Below, piece after piece: positions 40,741 to 53,690 of a DNA stretch of 64,000 nt (positions within the stretch are counted from its first letter, which is position 1; each line of letters starts with the position of its first letter). Source of the stretch: Mauremys mutica (taxonomy: Eukaryota > Chordata > Testudines > Geoemydidae). The notes beneath the pieces were generated by a model. It was not told the origin of the DNA. It searched no databases and was given only the letters and a program-made list of their open reading frames with translations. Both the position numbers and the translations under genes were made by a program. Where the stretch lies: assembly GCF_020497125.1 (NCBI RefSeq), contig NC_059077.1, positions 34,237,340 to 34,301,339 on the forward strand, read 5' to 3'.

Positions 40741-43700
40741 TACCCATTTTACCATGGAGTTGAGAGGTGTGTTAAGTTTTGTTGTATGCCAAGTAACTTT
40801 ATCCCAAAAGCTACCAAAAGTATATAGTCTAGAGAAATAAGAAACGATAGGCCAAATTTTAACAATTCTCTCTCAATGTCACTTCAATGTAATCACTTTG
40901 ACTGTTTTAGGTGCATGAGGGTCTTGGTCTTGCCTTAAGGTAAACCATGATTAAAAGCAAGCAAAATAAGCATGATTGACTTAAAGGAAAAGAGAATATT
41001 AAACAACACAAAACAGAACAAAAATGGTAAACAATGGTTACTTCAGTTACAATATTTTCTGTTTCTCTTTTCTGTGGAGAACTTTTAACAGAGATTACAC
41101 CTTTGGAGAGTGGTCCTACCTCTGATGGGGGCACGGGTCTCTTGGGAAGCTAAGAGGGAGAGTATGCTATTCCCCAGAAGTAGCAATGTATCCTGTCTGA
41201 GTGTGTCATAAAAAACATCTAAACTGTTTATAGATGGACAAAATTTCATTAAGGGTAGGTGAGTCCTGTTTGGTATGTCATGGGTAACCTGAACAATTTA
41301 TAAATGGGCAAAGATGAGTAATTTTAATTAAGTCCTATGAAACTATGGCAAGTATTCAAATCACTTAATAGTAGCCATTCAAGGAGTTGTCTTAAGACAG
41401 GGAAATTAATGAAAAACAAGAATTTTAAATGCAAATTAAATCCCACTATTTGTCTCTGTTTATCAATATTAGGCCTAAGTTTCCTCTCAAGGAATATGTG
41501 TTCTGAACAGTGTGGTGTTTCATGGGAATCTTAATATCTTAAATTACAATAGCATTTCAATATCATATTAAATTAATTCTCTGGCAGTGCTTCAGCATAG
41601 ATCAGTAAAATGGAAGTTAGCGAAAGTCCTGAAGGTGTCATTTGAACTAGTAGGTTTTCTTTTTGATGCTGCTCTGACTTTTTTTTTTTTTTTTTTTGCA
41701 GTCTGTTATAGCTACCTTGCAGAGATGAACAGGATGATTTGTGCCGAGTGCTGTAAAGTTGAGGAGGGGAGCACAGAGTGAACTGCTTGCTCAATTCTCA
41801 GAATTTTGTAGGGCTCTCCTCTAAGTTTATGCAAGGAGGAAAACAAACCTGTCAGGGTTGATTAAGTTCAAATTAGTTGTTGTCATCCATTCACTTGTTC
41901 AATGCCTTCCTGGGTTGGCCTTAGTAACCTTTTCAGCTCATGAATAATGTATAAGCAGTAGGGGGTGTAATTTTTCCTCAACTTGATTTTTATCCTTCCT
42001 TTGTCTTTGTGGCAGAAAATTATCAGAACATCTTCGTTTTAGTCTATATTTTTGTGAGATTATACCCTAATGAAGCTAAAGGATATAATAGGAGTTGAAA
42101 TTCTGCTTCAAATAATTCCATACACTCTTAAAGCTTTTTGGTTTGAAGTAGTTGTCCTCTCCTTAATCTTTGAAGCGGGGATTTTTTTGTTTTTCTGAGT
42201 TGGTATGGACATTGCTTAAGCATTGCCAGATAAATTAATTCCCAGCTAATATAAATATTCTACACTCAAATGGCTTCTTGCTTTTATAGTGAGCAGTTAC
42301 AGCAAGGTTATTGAACTCCGTATTGGTATATAAAACATCTTGCCATTTATGTAGCAAAGATATTAGGGAGCTATTAAATTTCAGTAGCTTTGCATTTAGG
42401 TAATGTTTGCAAATATGCATCTCAAAAGAAGCTTGTCATTTCCAGGCATCTAAGGAATAAACTTTGCACCATTGAGAAGAAATCTGAGTTAGAGGTAACA
42501 ACAAGGTATTTTCAAACCAATGTTTTTTCTTAGTTTCAAATATAAAGATTTTGAGTGTTTATTGACGAAATTACTCCTAATAATTTTGAAGGGGTTAACT
42601 GAGTTTTTTTCTGCAAAGAGGAAAGGGAATAGGTAAAGGACTGCCTCTCCCCCCTCCATCCCTCCTTTTTTAAACAGTTTTATGGCTTTTGGTAACATTT
42701 CTTATGCATCACTCCTTTTTTGCTTCTAACAGAATGACATCCTTACTGTCTTTTAAAGTTGGGACTCTTTCTAAAAAAATATTTTGCAAAAAGTTCTCTC
42801 AGATTCCATCAAATGAGATTTCATACCAGACTAGTATCTTGTTTGATAAAATTCCTCTGCCTTTTTACCAAAATAGTCATTGGATGTATCATTTGCAGTA
42901 TATTACAACTTGCAACTAAAACCTTCTATTGAATATTTTATTCCAAGCGCAAATTTCAGTAATCAATGCTTACATAGGTTTTCAATACATAATGGAAAGG
43001 AAATTAATATGGAAAGATAAAACAAGATAGAAAAATTATGGAAGCTGCCTTTTTGAGTGTGTGTAAACACTCTTAGGTGATTTCTGGTCAAGGTTATCGC
43101 CTTTAGCACTTTGGGACTTGTCCCTGGGTAACAGAAAGCAGAAGCCTCCTGGAATTTCATTAATTAGCTTGAACATCTTAAATAAAATAAGCAACCAAAA
43201 ATGTAGGGCTTTGCTACTATAATCTTCCAAGCACGATGGGACTAAATAATAGTAGGTATCTCTTAAAATTTAGTAAAGATGCAGGCAAGTTTGTAATGAC
43301 CTAATGAGAATAAATTATAATTGTTTTTCCATCAGTATTGAGGTTTTTCCTATGTTTGGACGAACTGAGGCAAAGAAAGGTTAAGTAACTTGCCCAAAGT
43401 TACACATTGGAATTGATGGCCGACTTCAGTATAGAATCAGCTTTCCTGGTTTCTGGTGTGTACTCCAAAAGCTAACCCGCTCTCCCCTCTATAAGTATCC
43501 CTTTAGAAAGGCTATTGCAGTAAGTAGTATAGAGCCATTGTTATGTACCCAGTCTGGGGGAAATGGTATTATCAGAATGGGGATTTTGTCACTATAGATG
43601 ATACTGTTGTAAATTAATCACACTTGGAGAAAATTGACAGATGAATATATATGAACAACTGAGTGTTTGAAGGGGGCAGTCCTAGCCTTTACACTGAACT

Positions 43701-44394
43701 TGTGGCAAGATTTGATGGGGAAGGGAGAACCAGAGCTACGAGCTTCCCTGCTGTGCACAGCTGAAACTGCATTATCCTTCTCTAGTCTCTACTACCTTTG
43801 CTGGCTCTGTACAGTTTAGGACTTTTCTAAATATGGTTTTGTACAAACTGACCTTCCTGTTTAGAAACTGGTATAGTTAAATAGGTGCAAGTGTCTAGTT
43901 TGATGGCAATTATACTAGTATAAAGTTGCCAGTGCCCTTTGTTTTGGGTTTTTGTTTGTTTTAAAATTTCCTGGGAATTTATAAATGTTAATTACAAATA
44001 TTTAAAAATGGGTGAAAGTTGGTGCAAAAGACCCTCCAGTTTTCTGGGAAAATACCAGGGTTAATACTGTGCAATGGGAGGACAGAACAAAAGCAACAAA
44101 TAGAGAAAAGTAAGTATGGAAAGTAAAAGTTTAATGCTGTGGTGAAAATACATAAAAACTGAATAATAGCATGTGTAAAACCTGAAAATATTTTGGTAAA
44201 AACTGGAAATGATGGGCCTTAACAGTTGCTTATGTGTATAGCTTTGATAGACACACTGGCTGGCCGATAAGTATTTGTATACCATGATAACAGCATCCAT
44301 ATTAGGGGATGGCAGTAACTTATCAATTTCTAAACTGATAGTTAAATCAGTGCAAAAAATTGTGTAAATCAGTCCTTAGTGTGTCTGTCAAAAG
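40741..44394. other. Intergenic DNA with one MIR-like piece
   Basis: A MIR-like core lies at about 43365-43480 (GAACTGAGGCAAAGAAAGG, then TAAGTAACTTGCCCAAAG, + strand). A T run lies at 41680-41697. No gene was identified. Confidence 0.5.
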
Positions 44395-47300
44395 GCAGAA
44401 AGGGCAGCAGCTGGACCAGATGCGGAGTAGACAATCCACTCTGCCTACCCCAACCTTCCCTATTCTACCTCAGTCTGAGAGAGAGACCCAGTGCAGCCCC
44501 AGCCTGAAAAAACCTCCAGGAACCTCTGGAGGCTGGTCAAGGTTCCTGGGAGCGGGTTCAGTGTTGAATTGGTGCCAGCTGGTTGAATACCAGCACGCTC
44601 CCTCAGAGAGAGGCAATAGAGCAGCCCTTTCCACCTCCGTAACTGGTCAGTCACCTTACCTCTTGACCACTCCATTCTCCAGCAGGGAGGGATCAGTGGC
44701 AGAAAGGTGAATGCCCAGAGAGTGCAGTGGTTCAGTGCACCACTAGACAGTACAGAATGTGGATGGGAGGGAGCCTATTTGTCCCCGAACATCAGGCCAG
44801 AGCTCTTGACCCAGCTGGAGGATGCCCCTGAACAGATGGCTTGGCAAGACACTGCACCAGCTCTCCATGATCCTGGGCCATGAGAAGCACATTGTTGGCA
44901 TATACCTACAGGATACCTGCAAGTCTGGTGCTCTCAGCACCAATCTCATTATCCTCTTGTAGAGGAGGAGATGAAAGAAGGGCTCTAATGATGGTATTGA
45001 GCTGGCCAGAGAGCAGACAGCCCTGTTGTACCCCTCATCCAAAGGTAATGGGTTTGGTCAAGGCCCAGTTGAGCTTGACTAGACACTCCATACTGGCAGT
45101 CAACAGGGTCTGAAGCTGAGTGCCCATAAGTTACCAGTAATCCATCCTGTCAAATGCCTTCTGGTCCAGGGACAGGAACGTGTGACAGACCATCCCTACA
45201 TGCCAGAAGGAGTAGGTCCTGGATCCAGATAGAGGTTGTTGAAGATAGTCTGGTCATGGTGAATCACATCCACTACCACAAGATGGCTTTCACTACAATC
45301 ATGTAGGCCATGCTTCTTTCCTCCCTTCCTCGAGAACGGCCAGGTAACAACCTCTGGGGCAACAGGAGCATGGGAGGTGGAAGGGGAGGAGTGGAATTGG
45401 GGTGTATCACCACCTCACCAGCCACACTGAGACAGGTAAGGGTGGGGGGGGGGCCCTCTAAGATAGTAGGTGTGGGTGGTGGGATAGGGATGGGATGAGT
45501 TAGTCTAGCAACAGCTGCTCCATCTCTGGAGTGGCACCCTGGAAATCTCTACGCCTGGTTGCTCAGCACCTGCCATTGTCTGTGGCCTTAAGCACTGGTA
45601 CCAGCCACATGGAAAGGGCAGGAGGTGCCCCAGAAGCATAGGTATGGGAAACAATCTGGATTGCAGCCTAGGGACAGAAGCAGGAGGACGGGGGCGGGGA
45701 GAGAGGAGGCATCCAAGGGATGGATTTAGTGTCCAGACAGGTGGCTGGCAAAGAGTTGTCCTCCCCCTGGGCCACAGAGGCTAGCCCTAGGGCCTCAGTC
45801 TCCTGGAAGATAGGCTGGAAGCCTGCCCAAAGGAAGTCCTCCTAGCAACTGAGGTGAGTTCCATCTCTGTGCTGACTGCGGGGATGTGACAGGAAGGTGG
45901 AGGAAGTATGCTCTGAGGCCTCCTCCATAAGGAACTCCTGCAAGGGGGTAGTTTTGCCCCCTCCACTGTCAGCCTCCTCAGCTGCTTTCACCTGCTGGAT
46001 TTTCTCAAGGGCATTGGAAGCAGCAGGCCCAGTGGCAGCCTCCCTCGACCCCTTACAGAAGGCCGCTGCTGCCTGCTCCAGAGGGAGGCAGTGGACTTGC
46101 GCCTTATGCTTATACCCCATTCCTAAACTCAGCCTTCAGTGGTGGTGTCATTAGAAGGCTGGCCGGTGGCGTAGTCCGTGGAGCGAGGGTGATAAGATCA
46201 GAGATGGGCCTACAAAGGGAAGGGTGGTCTCCCCAGAGGTGGGCCTGCTCCTGGGCGTTGTGACATCCCCCTCCTCCATGGACCCTATCTGATGGCTATC
46301 GGCAGCGGGGCCTGTTGGCTTGGCTGGGTGCGATGGCGGGTTGGGCGGACTTCTCCAGCTCTTGAGCAAGGATGCCAGCTGGAGCAGGAGGAACAGCAAC
46401 TGGGCAGCTAGGGCCAGTACGCTCCTGGGGTTCAGCAGCGCCCAGCATCCCTCTTCAGTGAGCCAAGAGGCTTTCTCTCTGAATGTGCCCCGCTGTCTGC
46501 CAGAGGAAGCTGTGAGCCTCTCCCACTGAACAGTGGACCTGGTTCAAGGAGCCCTGGCTGGGCACCAGAGAGGACCACGCTCCCCCTGCCACACACTGCT
46601 GCCAGCAGCTGGATGGTGACCTGCTGGCAGAATGATAGTATGTGGCGGATGGTGGGATCCTGACAGCCCAGCAGCAGAGAGCTGCTGATGGAGACCAGTT
46701 TCCTCAAGGTAGAGAGGGGAAGCAGCAGGGCAACATTGGGGAGAGAAAGTGGAATGGAGATAAGGACATCCCCCATGCTCAAGGGGGACAAACAAGAGGC
46801 CCCCTCACTGAGTACCTTTTTCCCCTGCCTCCTGTGTTGAGGCCTCCTGGTCAGGGTGAGGAAAGACTCCCAGGTGCGGTTAATGTTAAAAGAGGAGACC
46901 ATGGGGAGTGGAAAGGCTGTGGCAGATGGTGATGGGGCAGCAGGCCCAGCCGTGTGTGTATGTGGTGGGAGTGCTTGCCCCCACAGCTGATGGCAGGGTG
47001 AAGGGGAGCCATGGCCATTGGCATGGCAGTAGCAGTACAGCCATCACCACGGATGGAATCGTCCAGCTGGGGCTCTTGCCCTTTTCCCTAACCTTGGCTC
47101 TTTTTGCTGACAAAGGGGGCTCCTGTGATGGTGGTAGAAGGTCTGGCAGCAGCGTCCCTACCTGAGCCTGCTCCTGTCACCCTGGTGGGGGTTCTGGTGT
47201 AGTGTCAGCTGTGTTGTGACAGAAAGCAGAGGTGACAACAATGGTAGCACCAGGGTTCCCCCCATTCAGTGTCCCCCTTTCTTTCCCCCATGGACAAAGC

Positions 47301-48300
47301 TGCCGGCGGGAAACTTCACGTGTGGCCGAGCTGGGATATACCATTGAGGGCAGATGATGGGGCCAGGATAGAAATGGTAAAGGGGGTGGGTAGGGAAAAT
47401 AGAAGCTAACTGTCAAAAACTGGAGGGATAAAGCAGGTGATAGGCACAATAGGCAGGAGTGGAAGGGGGAACTGGCTCCTCCAGCTGTGCTGTGAGTGAG
47501 TTGCAGTGATGAGGGTCAGGGGTGCAGGGAAGAGGAGACGAAACAAAATGGAGAAGTGGGACCAAAATAGCAGGGAGTTAGCAGGTGCACAGAACGAAGG
47601 GGGCAGAGAAGGCAGGGAGCAAATTGCATGGCGGGGGGGGGGGGGGCCTGGGTGGAGCAGGGAAGTTGATTATCAAACAGTGAGGGGGGTGGGCCTGGTC
47701 AGGGCAGGTAACAAAACAGTATGGGGAGAGGGTCCTGGCTGAGGCAAGTAACAACCAGTAAGGGGGAAGCCAGTACCAAACTAGTCACCATATGAAATGG
47801 GGTGGGGGGAACCAGGCAAGATGGAGGAAGTGCAGCAACTGCAGAGGGACCACACAAAAAAGCAGTGACAAACTGTGAGGTGGGAACTCCATGAGACAGG
47901 GGGAGCTGATGGGCAGGCATGGGAGAAGGTGGGGATGCCCACCAGCCCAATGAAAACTGAGGAGAGGAGATGGGTGGAAAGTCTGAGGGGGGTATGTGCA
48001 GGTGCACTGATATGTGCTCTTGATAGAGTCTCTGCAGCAGTAGTTGAGCAGTGGGTGGAGGCAGCAGGAAGAGGGCTCCACGCCTTGCTCCCCCTCACCA
48101 CCAGCAGCAAAGCAAAAGCTCCTCAGCCAACAGCCTTCTCCTCCTCTACTAGCAGCAGGAAGTCCTGCCCACAGAGCCACAGGTGTGCAGGGAATGGGGC
48201 AGGGGACTGCAAGAAGAAAAAGGATGGTTTTGTGGTAAGGCAATTGAAGGCTGTTCCCCCTGCCCCTCAACACATGCACATGCCTCCATCCCAGTCTCTT
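44395..48300 (-). mobile_element. L1-Tx1-type LINE relic
   Basis: Minus-strand text of about 45240-44750 includes FLSLDQKAFDRMDY, GVQQGCLLSGQLN and VYANNVLLMAQDHGEL, matching RT motifs of Tx1-clade L1 elements. 44675-44460 gives KVTDQLRRWKGLLYCLSLRE, the usual C-terminal text. Upstream, near 46900-46500, the frame has VSISSSLLLGCQDPTIRHI, like the gag-like ORF1. The catalytic YADD is YANN, an in-frame stop precedes it, and the endonuclease is not seen. Ends are approximate. Confidence 0.75.
46432..46902 (-). pseudogene. L1-Tx1 ORF1 remnant
   Basis: The frame contains SPLSMGDVLISIPLSLP and SSSLLLGCQDPTIRHILSF with QQVTIQLL, the spacing of the RRM-like part of Tx1-type ORF1 proteins. A zinc knuckle is not found. 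The open length is probably chance plus the remnant of the old frame. Confidence 0.5.
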
Positions 48301-49640
48301 CCATGGAGTTCGTGTATGATGCTAGTCAAGTCATTGCAATCAAACTTTTCACAGGTGGCCGCTTCAGTGTGAGAAACCTGGGTGCTTCCAACTGCAATTG
48401 AAAGTCAATGGGAGTTGTGATTTGACTATGCTTTTTAGACATAACCTGGGAGGCACTTGATAACTGTCTTCCACTCTGTTCAGGGCTGTTATAAAAAGTA
48501 CTGTAATTCATTGTTGTCCGTGTTCACTGAAGGAAGGACAAGAAGTAATGGGCTTAATTTGCAGCTGTGCAGATTTAGATTAGATATGAGGAAAGTCTTT
48601 AACTATAAGGGTAGAGTTTTGTAATTAACACACACATACCTTTTACTACATTATATAAACCATTTGCTACCTAACCTTATATTAAATTATTCAAATATAG
48701 CTATGTAAATCAGTTTTACACAGCTTACAAACAAGCAAAGCTTGTTTATAAAAATCCAACTAGTTAAAAATATTACAATAAAGTAAAGAATAGAAGCAAA
48801 ATTCAGAGGAGGGGGATAGATAGGGAGGGAAGGAAGTGTGTAGAGAGGAGGGGACCCAAGCATTAAATAGCACAATTCAGCTACTTCTAGGCAAACATTC
48901 CATACCCCAGAATTTGTCTTGGGTATTTCTATTCTGGTAAACAATTCTGTCCATGATGGCCAAACTTCCCTCCAGGAGCCTGTGATCAGAGCTAATCAAA
49001 GTGACTCATAACAGCTTCTTCTAAAACAAGCATATAGTTTATTCACGCAAAGGTACACAACAATCAGAGAAAAGCTTAAATCAACAAATGGCCTACATAC
49101 CTGGGTCTTGGGCCAGTCTTGCTGCCCAGGCCCCTCCCACAGAGTCTGCATCGCAATCTGTCTGCTGTCTGTGAACAGCCCTCACAACTAAACCTCTCTG
49201 TCTTCCCAGAGAGAGTTTTTAACTGTTCCATGTCCTTTTGATCTTAGGCTCTTAGTCTTGGCAACCCAGCTGTGTAATTTTGGCTGGCACCTGGAAATAT
49301 TTTCCCAGTTAATGGCCCAGCTATTGTTCTCTTAACTCCCTCAACATATTTTTTTTTACCCCAGGATGTCTTAACCCATAAGAACATAAGAACCCTGGCT
49401 ATTGTAGCTTGTTTCATTTCCTGCTTGTTCTTCCTAACAACCTCTTTTGATTCAACCCAATGTAGCCAGATGGAATAACATCAAGCAGGTAAAGTAAGGT
49501 ACACAACGTTAATAAAAATGATACAGCTATCTCTGTTCTTCACAACCTTTCTCTAGAACATCACCTGCCAGCTATGTCTAATGTTACAGATTCTTTCTGC
49601 AAAACATCTCTAAGATACTACCTTTCCTATTTCAGGCAAT
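48301..49640. other. Intergenic DNA, nothing recognised
   Basis: AT-rich with no clear element. GTCAATGGGAGTTGTGA at about 48406-48422 is a common phrase in sauropsid repeats but no copy can be defined. Confidence 0.4.
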
Positions 49641-49649
49641 ACAAATAAT

Positions 49650-50335
49650 ACTATCTGTCCACACAGCTAAAACTCTTGTTCAGGCTCTCATCATCTCGCT
49701 TACTACAACATCCTTCTCTCTGGCCTTGTCAAATACAGTCTTGCTCTGCTCATGGCCATTCAGAATGCTGCTGTAAAGATCATTCTCCTACCCCTTTGGT
49801 TTGGCCACATCACCCCTTTCTTTGAATCCCTTCTCTGGCTTCCCCATTGCTATTAAACATAAGCTGCTTCCCTTCACTTCCAAGACTATTCATGGCCTAC
49901 CCTTACCCTACTTATGTCTCACTTGCTATCGAAATGTCAACTTCTGTCTGCAATCTGTCCAGGATATCAGCCTCCACCACCCACTTGTTATGTTTCCAAA
50001 CATGCACCTTCATGCTTTCTCCCATGCTGCTCTCACACTTGGGAAGAGCTTTCTGGAAACATCTGCAAACTGCCGCCTTATCCTCCTGCAAATCCCTTCT
50101 TAAAACTCTTCTTTGCCTTGATGCCTTGACCAATATATTCTCATTGTTACCTGGTACTCCCAGATTCGTCCACCTTTACCCATCTGTTGTCTCTTGTCTT
50201 GTGCTTAGATGGTAAGGTCTTTGCAGCAGGGGCCAACTTTTTATTCTGTGTTTGTACAGTGCCTAGTACAATGGGGTCATGGTGCATGACTGGGGCTCTT
50301 AGGTGCTATATTAATACAAATAATAAATGATAATG
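49650..50335 (+). mobile_element. L2-type LINE C-terminal remnant and 3' end
   Basis: Translates in broken frames to a RT C-terminal text: HSEC-like A..NAAVKIILLPLWFGHITP, then a L..LLWLP and KTIHGLPLPYL phrase, typical of the end of L2-family ORF2. The 3' end runs GATGGTAAGGTCTTTGCAGC, then GTACAGTGCCTAGTACAATG, and closes with AATACAAATAATAAATGATA. Frame breaks make it dead. Confidence 0.72.
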
Positions 50336-50537
50336 CCATATGGACCTCAAGTCTGATGTTTCTGAAAACTTTAATAGAAGGAAGTACATTAAACTGCTCA
50401 ATTGAATGTTTTTGCGCTCTATCTCCTGTATTGACTGCCAATTACTTAGCCTCTAAGTTGGTCATGATAGTAGGGTTATTGTTTAGCCACCAGAAAACTA
50501 TCCTGTGGCACCTTTGATCAATAATATGCTTCACAAA

Positions 50538-50553
50538 CCAGCAGATGGTGCTA
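50538..50553 (+). promoter_or_regulatory. CTCF-like motif
   Basis: CCAGCAGATGGTGCTA differs from the CTCF core at one position (GGT for GGC). Motif match only. Confidence 0.3.
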
Positions 50554-50849
50554 AAGATCTTTCTATTTAAAGTTTCAGAATGGTAGCCGTGTTAGTCTGT
50601 ATCAGCAAAAAGAACTAGGAGCACTTGTGGCACCTTAGAGACTAACAAATTTATTTGGGCATAAGCTTTCGTGGGCTAAAACCCACTTCATCAGATGCAT
50701 GGAGCGGAAAATACAGTAAGAAGATATATCAAAATATATATACAGAGAACATGAAAAGATGGGGGTTGCAATACCAACTCTAACGAGACAAATCAATTAA
50801 GGTGGGCTATTATCAGCAGGCACTGCTATGTATACCTTCAAATCAGCGG

Positions 50850-51327
50850 CACTGCTATGGGTACTCGCAAGGCCCCACAGTATGCCAACATTTTTATGGC
50901 TGACTTAGGGGACGAGAGCTGAGGAAGCGTTATTCTAACGCCTCTACTCTACTTGTGCTACATTGACAACAACGACGACATCTGGACCTGTGGAAAAGAA
51001 GTCCTTGAGGAAATCCATCAGGATTTCAACAATTTCCATCCCACCATCAACCTCAGCCTGGATCAGTCCACACAAGAGATCCGCTTCCTGGACACTACAG
51101 TGCTAATAAGCAATGGTCACATAAACACCATCCTATACCGGAAACCTGCTGACTGCAATATTTACCTAAATGCCTCCAGCTTTCATGAAGACCACATCAC
51201 ACGATTCATTGTCTACAGCCAAGCTCTAAGAAACAACTGCATTTGCTTCAATCCCTCAGACAGAGACCCAAAAAAAGCTACAAGATCTCTATCAAGTATT
51301 CTTAAAACTACAATACCCACCTGCTGA
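50850..51327 (+). pseudogene. PLE reverse transcriptase, C-terminal half
   Basis: Begins in the RT palm: MGTRKAPQYANIFMADL (about 50858-50908), a stop and frame change near 50920, then LLYLCYIDNNDDIWTCGKEV. The YxDD motif is disrupted: the frame reads Y-I-D-N-N-D-D (50959-50979). The following text (LSLDQSTQEIRFLDTTVLIS, LYRKPADCNIYLNASSFHED) is the RT thumb of PLEs. The N-terminal RT motifs are absent. Confidence 0.85.
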
Positions 51328-51599
51328 AGTGAAGAAACAGATTGACAGAGCCAGAAGAGTACCCAGAAGTCACATACTACAGGACAGGCACAACAAAGAA
51401 AGTAACAGAACGCCACTAGCTGTCACCTTCAGCCCCCAACTAAAACCTCTCCAGGATCTATAACCTATCCTGAAGGACGATCCCTCATTCTCACAGACCC
51501 TGGAAGACAGGCCAGTCCTCACTTACAGACAGCCCCCCAACCTGAAGCAAATACTCACCAGCAACTACACACCACACAACAGAAACACTAACCCAGGAA

Positions 51600-51981
51600 C
51601 CAACCCCTGCAACAAACCTTGTTGCCAACTCTGTCCACATATCAACTCTGTCTACACCATCATAGGACCTAACACATCAGCCACACCATCAGGGGCTCGT
51701 TAACGTGCACATCTACCAATGTGATATATGCCATCATGTGCCAGCAATGCCCCTCTGCCATGTACATTGGCCAAACCGGACAGTCTGTATGCAAAAGAAT
51801 AAATGGACACAAATCAGACGTCAAGAATTATAACATTCAAAAACCAGTCGGAGAACACTTCAACCTCCCTGGACACTCAATTACAGACCTAAAAGTCGCA
51901 ATTCTTCAACAAAAAAACTTCAAAAACAGACTCCGAGAAACTGCAGAACTGGAATTAATTTTCAAACTGGATACCATTTAA
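51600..51981 (+). pseudogene. PLE GIY-YIG endonuclease domain
   Basis: A Cys cluster PCNKPCCQLCPH at about 51604-51640 precedes VIYAIMCQQCPSAMYIGQTGQ (GIY-YIG core with V for G), then the Arg- and Glu-containing text VCKRINGHKSD and ETAELELIF. This is the endonuclease that nicks the target in canonical PLEs. The domain frame 51721-51981 is open and ends at its stop. The connection to the RT is broken by a frameshift and stops between 51330 and 51700. Confidence 0.85.
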
Positions 51982-52372
51982 TTAGGCTTGAATAAAGACT
52001 GGGAGTGGATAGGTCGTTACACAAACTAAAAACTATTTCCCCATGCTAATTTTCCCCCCTACTGTTACTCACAACTTCTTGTCAACTGTTTTGAAATGGG
52101 CCATCCTGATTATCACTACAAAATTTTTTTTCTCCTTCTGATAATAGCCCACCTTAATTGATTTGTCTCGTTAGAGTTGGTATGGCAACCCCCATCTTAT
52201 CATGAGCTATCTATCTTCCTGCTGTATTTTCCACTCCATGCATCTGATGAAGTGGGTTTTAGCCCACAAAAGCTTATGCCCAAATACATTTGTTAGTCTC
52301 TAAGGTGCCTCCTCATTCTTTCTATTTAAAGTGAGTCTCTGTAAGGCTGTGGGCCCACTTCTGATCTTATTT

Positions 52373-52650
52373 AGGCCTGGTCTACACAGATTTTTCTACC
52401 AATACAATTATTTGTACCAATACAGTCATTTGGGTGAAGGGTGTTTTTGTTGTTGGTTTTTTATAACCCCTTCTGTGGCTGCAGTTATACTGGTGCCTTA
52501 TATGAATAGAGCTTCTTCTCTTTCCCATTCAGGAACAACTATGCCAGTATAACTGTATCCATACTTTGGGGGTGAAGGATGGGAAGGGGAATTGTACAGC
52601 TTTAAATTAACTAGTATAGGTAAAGCAGTGGAGAAGCCCTACACTCCCAG
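52373..52650. mobile_element. Harbinger-type MITE, right end eroded
   Basis: TTAGGCCTGGTCTACACAG matches the GGCCTGGTCTACAC terminus with TTA in front. A convincing right terminus is not seen; the end is set near GTATAAAC. Confidence 0.5.
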
Positions 52651-53168
52651 TATAAACTTTGTTGTTGTTTCTCATTTAGACTCATGTGAGATCACAATCA
52701 AGTCATGTTTGTGTTAACCTAGGTAATACTGTAACCGTTGCACCTCTGAAAGTCAGTGCAGTTTCACTCTGAGGGGTTCTCCGACATCCTTGTCAGATAC
52801 AATGGCCAGCTATACACCAACTTCAGGGAAATACTGCAGTTAGCCAAGGTGAAGAGCTTGTATAACTGACCAAAATTTATGTTAAAGGAAAAAATCAATT
52901 TGCAAGGCCAGTTGTATGCTCCAATCTGTTATAAAGGCTTCTGACTGCATTATTCTATTGTGGTGTTACTGCTTTTGCAAGCTAACAAATGGTCTTTGAA
53001 AATGGTGGTCTATGTTTTCATAATGTATTTGGTTTGATAAAAAATGGGTCTCTTGCAGGGAGATGGCAGTACATCTACTACAATTCACAGTAGTTTTTTA
53101 TTCAAAAACAAATTAAAATGTGCTACAGATTCACGTTTTATCAAACTTCGCTGTTTAACTAAAAGGCT

Positions 53169-53184
53169 ACCACTAGAGGACAGT
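53169..53184 (+). promoter_or_regulatory. CTCF-like motif
   Basis: ACCACTAGAGGACAGT differs from the core CCACTAGAGGGCAG at one position. Motif match only. Confidence 0.25.
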
Positions 53185-53574
53185 AAAGGGATGTCTACAA
53201 AACACACTTTGCAGCTAAAGTTCATTTCCTTGTCTGAGAATAAATGTATTTCTGACAGTAAACATCTGCAACCCACCGCTTAAAGAAGTGACCATTATTT
53301 TCCACTAGATTTTATAAGCCAGTTTTCACTTTTTTTTTAACCTGCTTTGCCTTGCATGTGGTCTATTTTCTGTTTTACTATCTCAAATTTTAACCTGGGT
53401 TTTACTCTGCTGTTCTAGTGCTATAGCATATGTGCTGGAAGCCAGCCAACAGCAGTTGCAATAAGTTGTTCCTGGGGCTTATGGCCCAAATGTTCAAACC
53501 TGCATAGCTCTGAATTAGACGTGGCCTTATTTTTCAAAAGCGCTGAGCAATTATCCTAGTTCCTGTTGTCATTG

Positions 53575-53690
53575 GGAGCTGCCAGTTCTCAACACCTCTG
53601 AAAACCAGGCCACTGACACTTAGATGCCTAACTATGGGTTTAGGAGCCTAACTTTAGCTAGCTGGATTTGAAAATATTGGCTTGTAGCCC
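53575..53690. repeat. Old dispersed repeat fragment, sister of 5437
   Basis: GCCACTGACACTTAGATGCC, TATGGGTTTAGGAGCCTAAC and GGATTTGAAAATATT repeat the motif order found at 5437-5540. Confidence 0.5.

Larger units (their letters stand above)
50574..52316 (+). mobile_element. Penelope-like element with inverted ends and 16-bp duplication
   Basis: Flanked by TCTTTCTATTTAAAGT at 50558-50573 and 52317-52332. Left and right ends are inverted copies: outer arms near 50620-50702 and 52238-52308, and inner arms 50774-50816 and 52138-52180 that are identical over 43 bp. Between them are RT and GIY-YIG coding remnants. 1,743 bp in all, shorter than a full PLE because the N-terminal part is missing. Confidence 0.92.

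Noticed and set aside
47785..48372. Overlapping frames of about 165 codons on both strands
   Set aside because: Inside the L1-Tx1 relic region; neither frame has recognisable motifs and both strands are equally open.
50953..51981. A cellular gene with a GIY-YIG nuclease
   Set aside because: Flanked by inverted repeats and a 16-bp target duplication, and linked to a RT remnant, so it is a transposable element.
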